From Nematostella vectensis (taxonomy: Eukaryota > Cnidaria > Anthozoa > Actiniaria > Edwardsiidae): 64,000 nt of DNA. This document shows, in pieces, positions 56,835-64,000 of this stretch (its first letter is position 1; every line of letters begins with the position of its first letter). The notes beneath the pieces were generated by a model, which saw only the letters and a list, made by a program, of their open reading frames with translations, ran no database searches and was not told where the DNA came from. The stretch covers positions 3,719,501-3,783,500 of the forward strand of contig NC_064035.1 in NCBI RefSeq assembly GCF_932526225.1, given 5' to 3'. The translations under genes and the position numbers were made by a program.

Positions 56835-57886
56835 TTTCCGATCGCGCGCCGAGCATATGCCGAGCCCACGCCGACACACACAAGCCGAAGAAGCCGGCTA
56901 GACATTTGACGAGCCGAGGCAGGAATGTAAGCTAATGCAGGGGACTGGAGATATGCAGATTTATTTATAAAGCTGGCATAAAATGCACATCAAATATAAG
57001 TCTGCACGTCTTAAATGGCTGCCTGATATTAAAATCAAAGATATAATTTTTAATATTCTCGAAACTTCTCCTAGTTAAAAAAATTAAAAAAAACTTGTAT
57101 ATTAGAAGAGCATAAAGCTAGGCAAGATTTTGCTTGTTTGAAGTAACGAAACGCTCATTTAGCTTATAATAGATGATGTAAAGTCTACACAAAATAGCTG
57201 AAGTAAATCAAAGTTTTAAGATATTTCCTGTGTAAGCCCGCCTATATTCTTGGCTATATACTTATATGTTTTAATTTCGTCCCCATAAAACGAGACACCT
57301 TTGTGTTTGCTTGGTTCTTCACTTGAATTTGATGCCCGGAGGAACTGGTGTTAGCGATATTAAGATTCAGTGTTCTTTGATGATTTTATTACACTAATCA
57401 TAAGAGTTCTCACTACAAAGCATATACTGAGTTTATTGGGGGTTTTTTTGTTTGTTTTACAACACCGTACTTCCGCGTTTGAAGTTATTACAATCCCTCC
57501 TCTATCGGTGGTCTTTCGCCTAATCCACTAACTAGAATAACCGGGATGGTGATATTTAGTGTTTTTATGGTCGATGATTCATACTCCATCCTTACTATAG
57601 CAACTGATAACTTGAATATGAATGAATAGACTATTATGCATCGCTGGAGACTTCATAACCTAGGAGTAGCCGCACAAGGGTCATATTCCGTATTATTATG
57701 GTTATCACACTTTGAATATTCTACAGTATATCACACATTCGCCCCCTTGGGCTTGCAGGGTTATTAACACTGTTCCGCATCAGGTGTTCGACTCAAACAT
57801 GTCTGATTTATCTCTGCAGCGTTTACTGCATACGAACTAAGTCTTTTGATTACATTCGCAATAATCCCTTTCCTCCCATCTTGCTT
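56835..57886. other. intergenic region, no gene seen
   Basis: AT-rich sequence after the EAF stop, probably including its 3' UTR. No RNA gene or repeat array was recognised. Confidence 0.55.
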
Positions 57887-58174
57887 TTATCCCAACCAAA
57901 CCGCGATTGTTATCAACACGACAAGATAATTACCATAGTACAGTGCTGTGAGGAAAATTACTAGCGTGATAGCAATTGCCGCGGATGCCGACCAAATTTG
58001 CCCCTGCGTTTTAGTCTTGACGAAGTTCTCAAACGTGTCCAGCACATTGTGGGCCTCTAGTGTCGCCGCCTCAAAGCGAGCGCGCACTTTGTTAGTCTTT
58101 CTCCTGCTTGCTTTCCGTGCTTGGTTTGTCGGAGCTTGAAGTTGCTGCTCCATCATAGAGCAGTTAAAACGCAA
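57887..58174 (-). CDS. possible small membrane protein, unidentified
   Basis: An open frame of up to 95 residues; the third Met at 58153 or the second at 58156 may be the start. The N-terminal half is basic and helical (NQARKASRRKTNKVRARFEA). The C-terminal third is strongly hydrophobic (IAITLVIFLTALYYG and YLVVLITIAVWLG), suggesting two membrane spans or a hairpin. Its base composition is less AT-rich than the flanks, consistent with coding sequence. I do not recognise a family. It could be a terminal exon of a larger gene. Confidence 0.4.
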   Translation of the reverse strand: MRFNCSMMEQQLQAPTNQARKASRRKTNKVRARFEAATLEAHNVLDTFENFVKTKTQGQIWSASAAIAITLVIFLTALYYGNYLVVLITIAVWLG

Positions 58175-59639
58175 CGTATACTTGCGACCATAACCGCAGA
58201 AATATCATTCATTTACCGTGCCAAGCCCCACTTCCCAATCAACTCTTGCCAAGTTTTCAGTATTTTGTTTCAAAACCTAAGAGCTCCAAAAAGTCAAAGC
58301 TTACCAATGAAATTCTCGTCCTGGGGTTTCGAAGAACGTGCAATTATCTATTCGTATGCAAATTTATCCTTTCCTTCATGCACCTAAACAATTGATCCCT
58401 ATTAAGGTGACATAAATGTTTTAATGATCTATGGTAGGGGCGATGGCCACGTCTCCCTCTTTATTTACTCTTGTCGATATTTAACGTTCAAAATCCCCAT
58501 CAAATATGAGGATTTAATGCGATATCCTTCTGCAAAATGTAAAGTGCAATGTCGCTGAGATTTTTCGAGGTTTTTTCACGTTTTTATATAGATGAAAGAT
58601 GGTATAATCATATAGAGTTCATAACAAGTACTAACCACATTCAAGATTCAGACTTCAGACAATGTGAGATGAAAGTGTACTCAAGAAGAGCTCAAAATAG
58701 TAAATGAATTATTTAGAACAAATATTGTTAAAAATACTGTTGGGTTTGTAACCTATCCCGATGCCAAATCGTAGAACCAAGAGAATGATGTTGTACATAT
58801 TTTAGATTTTCGTTTTGACGGGTTATTCAGTAAACACGCGCTTAATTTAAAGAACCTAGAATTTTCAAGATCGGGCTAAAACGTTTCTTATAAATCGGAG
58901 TAACTTTTAAAAGATAAGGCTGTTTATAGGTTCTCAGTTGTTCTCTATTTTTTCATTTACGCCGTACAATAACCCTCTCCAAAACAGTAACAATCATTGC
59001 CGAATACAACATGATATAAGCCCATTGTATTTAACTTACAGTAGACGATGCAAGGAAACTTTGTATTTTTTCACTCGTATCAATCATAAATTTTGACAAA
59101 ATATTTGAGTACTTTTCAAATTAAAATAACTTTTCGGGCCCTACAAGGCTGATAAGGTTCTTGTAAAAAAGGTTCTTAACAAGCTAAATTTCAGATTCTT
59201 ATCGCGAGTGTTTACTGTACTGTGAACCTATAAACGTTGCCCACTTCACCTATGGTATATGGGTATTTCATTCTAATATATGAAAATAGGTTGGTCAATT
59301 TAGCCACTTCGAGAACATTACCTTTTTTTTAAAACGTTGTCAAGAGAATTAAGCCCTAGGGAATTTTAATTCTTTATGATTAAAAGCATAAAGTAATCGA
59401 AAATGTTTAGTTCTAATACAAGCTTGCCTTGGTTATGGCTTTATTGCTTTTCTAGACCGTTTTTAACAAAGAATGGTATTTCTGTGGGAAATTCCAAGAA
59501 CGACTTGTTATTGGTAATGTTTCGAACCAAACGACACTCTGAATTAACGATCTCCGACTTTCTTCTCCCTTTATTCGAATCAGCTCTCTCTCCACAACCT
59601 GTCTTACAATCTCCCCTCACGAGTTCACCCCGTGCCTGG
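58175..59639. other. intergenic region, no gene seen
   Basis: AT-rich sequence without a recognised gene. Its right part may belong to the 3' LTR of the BEL/Pao element, whose outer boundary I could not place because the other LTR is outside the window. Confidence 0.5.
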
Positions 59640-59746
59640 TACAATGATACCCGATCCTATTACTAATTACATATTACATAATTGGTGATCATAAACTAAT
59701 AATTTTAACAACTTCCGGTACACAGAAACGGAACTTCTGGAACACA
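59640..59746 (-). repeat. inner part of the 3' LTR of the BEL/Pao element
   Basis: On the minus strand a G-run (gggggggag) ends at 59747 and tgtgttccagaagttccg begins at 59746, the expected polypurine tract and TG start of a 3' LTR. The LTR continues to the left for an unknown distance. Confidence 0.55.
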
Positions 59747-59762
59747 CTCCCCCCCTTGACTC

Positions 59763-62700
59763 TTAGGAGTCAAGCAAAGCCCCGATCGCGATTCTATTCT
59801 GCGCGTGCAATGCTGCGGCTCGAGTGGACCTGGCTCTGGTATGCACGCTCCTGTCCGCGCACGCGCTGCGATTCACTGTCGAGTCCGCGCACCTAACTTC
59901 TTCTATGGGGTAGAGTCTCTGGACTGGTCTGTCCAGGCGAGATGGCTTGCCCTTCTTGACAAGTCTAACTTGCGCTCCTCTCACTACGTCATCTCTGCCC
60001 TTGATCAACTTCTCTACTACCGCCATCTTCCACTGACTCCTCTTACTGCCGTCCTCGTGCACTGTCACTACATCTCCTACTTGAACTGTCTCCCTATGAT
60101 GCCCGGTGACACGACTACTACGATGGAACTCTCGAAGGCTAGCTAGATACTCCTTACTCCATCTCTTCCAAAAATGGGAGAGTTTAGCACTCACATACCT
60201 AAACCGACTGTTGTGGTCTGGATTCGCTACATCGTCTGGCTCTACTACCTCGTCTGGAAAGCTATTTAGTCGTCTGCCATACATTAGATGGGCTGGTGTA
60301 AGCTCCACCTCTCCGACCTCATCGTACACATATGTAAGCGGCCTGTCGTTCAGTGTTCTCTCGACCTCCACCAAAACTGTAATTAGCTCATCATAGGTCA
60401 ATCGTGCCTCGCCCAAGGTCTTCCTCAAACACCGCTTGACGCTTCCTACCATTCTCCCGTAAAACCCACCCCACCATGGAGCCTTCTCTAGGTTGAATTG
60501 CCAAGATACTCTGTTGACCTCTAAATAGGCTTGTACCTCTGGGTAGTCATATAGCTCCCTCAGGGCCTTTGCTGCGGCTTTGAACGTTTTCGCATTGTCT
60601 GACACTATCAGCGTTGGAGCTCCCTTCCTGGCTGCAAACCTTCTAAGGCATCTCCTGAAAGTACAAGCCTCTAAATCTACCACTAAATCGAGATATAATG
60701 CTCGTGTCACGCAACACGAGAAAAGTGCCACATACGCATTCTGCATCATACCTGTGCTACTCTTGTAATAGAGAGGACCTGCAAAGTCTACTCCTACTTT
60801 GGAGAATGGCTCTGCCTGCGTGACTCTAAAGCCTGGTAAATCCGCCACGGGAGGCGGCGCATATGCCCTGCCTTCTAGCTTCTTACACGTGACACACCTA
60901 TGCACTATCTTCTTCACAACTTGTCTACCTTTCGGAACCCAGAACCTTGTCCGCAACTGCGCTAAGGTGCCGCTAACACCACTGTGGTGTAACTTACTAT
61001 GGCAGTCTAGTATAACCAGCTCTGTCAGCCTGTGATCTCTCGGTAATATTATGGGCATTCTAGCGTCTGTCGCAAGCTCGGAATTACCCAGTCTCCCTCT
61101 GCATCTAAGTATGCCTGCTTTTTCTACTAAATCTAGCTGCTTGGTCACCTGATTAAACGTCGCTTGTTGCGTCAAGTCTACTTGCGCTGACTTTATCCAC
61201 TCTAGCTCTGAGTTCGTCATCTCCTCTCTAGATAACCTGCCTGTCATCCTGTCTTCTACTTTCTCTGCCCTAACATTGTGCATGAATCTCCGAACATACG
61301 CTGTTACCTTGAACAACTTGCTACAATTACTGACAATGTTAGGGTTGATTACACTAGATATGTCACTCTTCGGTACTCTGGTGTTGACTACCATACTTAC
61401 AGTGCCCTTCTCCTCTTCCGCCCCAGCTGGCGTTCTCTCGATCTGTAATGCTGGCCATCCCTGTTCGGGACCAGTCAGCCAGTGTGGGCCATTCCACCAC
61501 AGTGCACTACTCTTGAGTTTGCAGGCGAGTGCACCCCGTGACCCAATGTCGGCCGGGTTCTGCTCTCCCGAGCAATGCCTCCACTCACCGTTCCTAGTCA
61601 GCTGCAAAATTTCATCTACTCTGTGCTTAACGAACTGTTTCCACTCACCTTTGTTCGCCAACCAGTATAACACTGTTTTGCTATCTGACCAGTACACCTC
61701 CCTTTCTACTTCAATGAGTGTGCTTAGTGCTTCTTTAACATGGCTGACTAGACGGGCAAGGATTAACGCGGCCATTAGCTTTAACCTGGGGATTGTCATC
61801 TCTTTAAGGGGGGCCACTCTAGTCTTGCTGCAAAGTAACCTTACCTGCCTCTCTCCCCCCATGTCGTATACGAGGTATACGACGGCACAGTACGCCTTGC
61901 GACTCGCATAAGCAAACCCGTGAATCTGCACCTTACGGTTGGACGTGTCCAATACGCACCGAGGTACTTCAACACTCATCAAATTTCCTAGGTCTTTAAC
62001 CCAGGCCTCCCACTCTTTCCTTACCTCTCCAGTCAATTCCTCGTCCCAGGTTAACTCGGTCATTCTACACAGGGTCTGAAAAAGGATTCTTGCAGCTACA
62101 GTTACTGGGCTTACTATTCCTAGGGGATCGAACATACCTGCAAGAACACTTAGCACATTTCGCTTCGTCGCTGGCGACTGTTGCGCCTTCTCATACAGGT
62201 GGCCAAATGTGAGTCCTATAGTGTCACTACTGCTATTCCAGGGTAGGCCTAACACCTTCTGAATATCACAGTCGCTTGCCACGCCCTGGCTAGTCTTACC
62301 ACGAGCCACACCTTCTTGACTACCTGGCATACATCTCCCTTTGCTTACATCCAACCTACCTCTAAGCTCGCTATCGTTAGTCTGCCACTTGCGCAGGTTA
62401 AACCCACCTTCTGCCAATCTCGACTTGGACTTCACGTATAACTCATACGCCTCTTCCGGGGTGTTACTCCCTGTCACCAAGTCATCTACATAAAAACTGT
62501 TGACTAACATCTCTACAAACTTAGGATCTATCTCTTTAAACTTCACGAGGTGGTGCCTCAAGGTTCCATTCAATAGAAATGGCGAGGCGTTCAGACCAAA
62601 CACCACTCTACAAAACCGGTATACCTTGATTACGGAATCCTCCCTTCTCGGGTCCTCTGGGAATAAGAATCGTAAACAATCTCGGTCTCCAGGGTCGACT

Positions 62701-63473
62701 TCGATATTCAAGAAAGCCTTCTCGATATCTGCTATGAGGGCTACCCTGTGGAGACGGAATCTCAGCAACACATTAAATAGGAGGGGGTTGAGAGACGGTC
62801 CAACGTGTAAACAGTCGTTGAGCGACACGCCCTTTTTACCTGTCTTCGCCGACGCATCATAGATCACTCTTACCGGTGTACTAGTAGCAACATTCCTACG
62901 CACTACCGCTCTATGTGGTAAGTAATGGATCTTGTTACCATCTTCTAACGCATGAACCGGCTCTATCACTCCCGACTCTAACTGACCCTTGATTACTGCC
63001 TCGTACTGGTCTAGCACTTCTGGCTCTTGCCTAAGCTTTCTCATTGTGCCATGAAGACGTCCTAGGCTGTTTTCGTAATTAGTAGGTAACGATCTGTGGT
63101 TGACCTTCCATGGTAACTTAACCGAATACCTCTCTCCATTGAAACAAATGTTATCCAGAAATTCTTCCTGTACTCCCTGTGTCTCTCTAATACCTAAGGT
63201 CTCTAAATCCCACAGTCTCGCTATCTCACTCTCCAAACTCTCTGATTGCTCTGCTGACCAGTCTTGGACTAACAAATTAGCCTGTACTATCTGTACATTC
63301 TCTACACATTCACTATCTACTGTCATAGGGCCTGACAATACCCATCCTAACTCTGTCTCTATGGCGACGGGTTCCTCTACTTTGCCTCGAATTACTCGTC
63401 CTTTCTGAAAATGCCAAAGATAATCCGCTCCAACTAAAATCTCTATTTCTAGTCTTTCCTCATTCCTATTCAC
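59763..63473 (-). CDS. BEL/Pao retrotransposon polyprotein: RT, RNase H, integrase
   Basis: The 1236-residue open frame starts in the protease-RT linker (LVGADYLWHFQKGRV). RT spans roughly residues 195-370 (RVIYDASAKT, LIADIEKAFLNIEVDPGDRD, catalytic YVDDLVTG). The Pao-type domain and RNase H follow (MFDPLGIVSPVTV, ARILFQTLCR; later YWSDSKTVLYWLANK). Integrase has HHCC residues (HSKLHHSG ... CVTCKKLEG), then D in VGVDFAGPL, D in SDNAKTFKA and E in NLEKAPWWGGFYGR. The C-terminus is a DUF5641-like domain (QVGDVVTVHEDG). The order and DUF5641 end define BEL/Pao. The frame is intact over its whole length, unlike the Ty3 copy. Confidence 0.95.
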   Translation of the reverse strand: MNRNEERLEIEILVGADYLWHFQKGRVIRGKVEEPVAIETELGWVLSGPMTVDSECVENVQIVQANLLVQDWSAEQSESLESEIARLWDLETLGIRETQGVQEEFLDNICFNGERYSVKLPWKVNHRSLPTNYENSLGRLHGTMRKLRQEPEVLDQYEAVIKGQLESGVIEPVHALEDGNKIHYLPHRAVVRRNVATSTPVRVIYDASAKTGKKGVSLNDCLHVGPSLNPLLFNVLLRFRLHRVALIADIEKAFLNIEVDPGDRDCLRFLFPEDPRREDSVIKVYRFCRVVFGLNASPFLLNGTLRHHLVKFKEIDPKFVEMLVNSFYVDDLVTGSNTPEEAYELYVKSKSRLAEGGFNLRKWQTNDSELRGRLDVSKGRCMPGSQEGVARGKTSQGVASDCDIQKVLGLPWNSSSDTIGLTFGHLYEKAQQSPATKRNVLSVLAGMFDPLGIVSPVTVAARILFQTLCRMTELTWDEELTGEVRKEWEAWVKDLGNLMSVEVPRCVLDTSNRKVQIHGFAYASRKAYCAVVYLVYDMGGERQVRLLCSKTRVAPLKEMTIPRLKLMAALILARLVSHVKEALSTLIEVEREVYWSDSKTVLYWLANKGEWKQFVKHRVDEILQLTRNGEWRHCSGEQNPADIGSRGALACKLKSSALWWNGPHWLTGPEQGWPALQIERTPAGAEEEKGTVSMVVNTRVPKSDISSVINPNIVSNCSKLFKVTAYVRRFMHNVRAEKVEDRMTGRLSREEMTNSELEWIKSAQVDLTQQATFNQVTKQLDLVEKAGILRCRGRLGNSELATDARMPIILPRDHRLTELVILDCHSKLHHSGVSGTLAQLRTRFWVPKGRQVVKKIVHRCVTCKKLEGRAYAPPPVADLPGFRVTQAEPFSKVGVDFAGPLYYKSSTGMMQNAYVALFSCCVTRALYLDLVVDLEACTFRRCLRRFAARKGAPTLIVSDNAKTFKAAAKALRELYDYPEVQAYLEVNRVSWQFNLEKAPWWGGFYGRMVGSVKRCLRKTLGEARLTYDELITVLVEVERTLNDRPLTYVYDEVGEVELTPAHLMYGRRLNSFPDEVVEPDDVANPDHNSRFRYVSAKLSHFWKRWSKEYLASLREFHRSSRVTGHHRETVQVGDVVTVHEDGSKRSQWKMAVVEKLIKGRDDVVRGAQVRLVKKGKPSRLDRPVQRLYPIEEVRCADSTVNRSACADRSVHTRARSTRAAALHAQNRIAIGALLDS

Positions 63474-64000
63474 ATTTGAGAACCATAAACCTTTGAGGTG
63501 CGGAACTGATCTCTAGCTAACTCTACATGACCATTGGGTATGCTGGAAATCTCTGGCATTACGAACGCCTGCACATTAATGCTAGCACCTCCATTTACAG
63601 GACTTACATTAAACTCTACCACCTCTCTGAGCGTGCCTTTCTGGTCGCGCTGACCAAACGCGTTAATGCAAAGCCATTCACGCCTAACGACAGGAAGTTT
63701 GGCTTTGCGCGCTGCCGACGCCGTGATGAATGAGCGGTGACTTCCGGCGTCAAACAAAAACCTTGTCCTAGCTGATACGCCCCCTTCCCAGCTAACAATG
63801 CCCTGCGCTGTTTGTAAAGCTATGCGCGTACCAGAGCCAACATGAAAACTCTCCGCAAACCCCGAAGCTACGTGATTTGAAGTAGCTTCTCTCGCTTGCT
63901 CGCTCTCCCCCCGTTCCTGCTGTGGCGTTTCTGTTTGGCCACTAGCTTGATTTTTGCATATTGAAAGATGATGCGCGCCCGCGCAGCCCTTACAGTTACT
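63470..64000 (-). CDS. BEL/Pao gag end and A17-type protease, partial
   Basis: In another frame from the RT polyprotein, the sequence encodes a zinc-knuckle-like CKGCAGAHHLSICK at the right edge of the window, a polar linker, and a retropepsin-like segment with FDAGSHRSFI. The usual active-site triplet is DSG or DTG; here it is DAG. The frame ends at about 63470 where the RT frame begins, so a one-base shift separates them. The gag portion lies beyond the window. Confidence 0.85.
   Translation of the reverse strand, partial: SNCKGCAGAHHLSICKNQASGQTETPQQERGESEQAREATSNHVASGFAESFHVGSGTRIALQTAQGIVSWEGGVSARTRFLFDAGSHRSFITASAARKAKLPVVRREWLCINAFGQRDQKGTLREVVEFNVSPVNGGASINVQAFVMPEISSIPNGHVELARDQFRTSKVYGSQM

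Overview
The window is animal nuclear DNA, most likely from an anthozoan cnidarian such as a sea anemone. The genes have many short coding exons separated by AT-rich introns with GT..AG (a few GC..AG) borders. Recognisable metazoan families are present: an ABCB6-type ABC transporter, an EPB41L5/Yurt-type FERM protein, an ELL-associated factor, an opsin and a rhodopsin-class GPCR. Ty3/gypsy and BEL/Pao retrotransposons, foldback elements and minisatellites are abundant. The species call is inference; the exon structures below were read by eye from splice motifs, reading phase and family conservation.

Layout. 1-1443 (-): class A GPCR whose third intracellular loop carries an in-frame 69-bp (23-residue) tandem repeat; the gene runs off the left edge and has one apparent frameshift. 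1902-11547 (-): ABCB6-like transporter in 18 readable coding exons, complete except for the last ~50 residues. 11700-13771: non-autonomous DNA transposon with ATCGAT-rich inverted ends. 15415-16309: second terminal-inverted-repeat element. 16619-20301 (+): two-exon gene joining a DDE transposase-like core, an OTU protease and a Cys-rich CXC-like tail. 21083-21997 (-): ankyrin protein with a PP1-docking motif. 24041-37517 (+): 21-exon FERM + FERM-adjacent + tandem Tudor-like protein, one intron of which holds an 18-copy 81/82-bp minisatellite; 17 of the copies carry a perfect 5' splice-site consensus. 38783-45468 (-): opsin cut inside its TM6/TM7 exon by a 5.6-kb Ty3/gypsy element (39208-44819). 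46557-56834 (+): EAF gene in 8 exons, with a 5.6-kb intron filled with repeats. 57887-58174 (-): possible small membrane protein. 59640-64000 (-): BEL/Pao retrotransposon running off the right edge.

How the parts relate. The host genes are mostly unrelated neighbours, not a pathway. Two pairs are divergent (ankyrin/FERM and opsin/EAF) and could share intergenic promoters. The most informative features are the FERM-Tudor architecture with its splice-donor array, the DDE-OTU-CXC protein, the repeat-bearing GPCR loop, and the retrotransposon in the opsin exon, where removing the element and one copy of a 4-bp target duplication restores the local reading frame.
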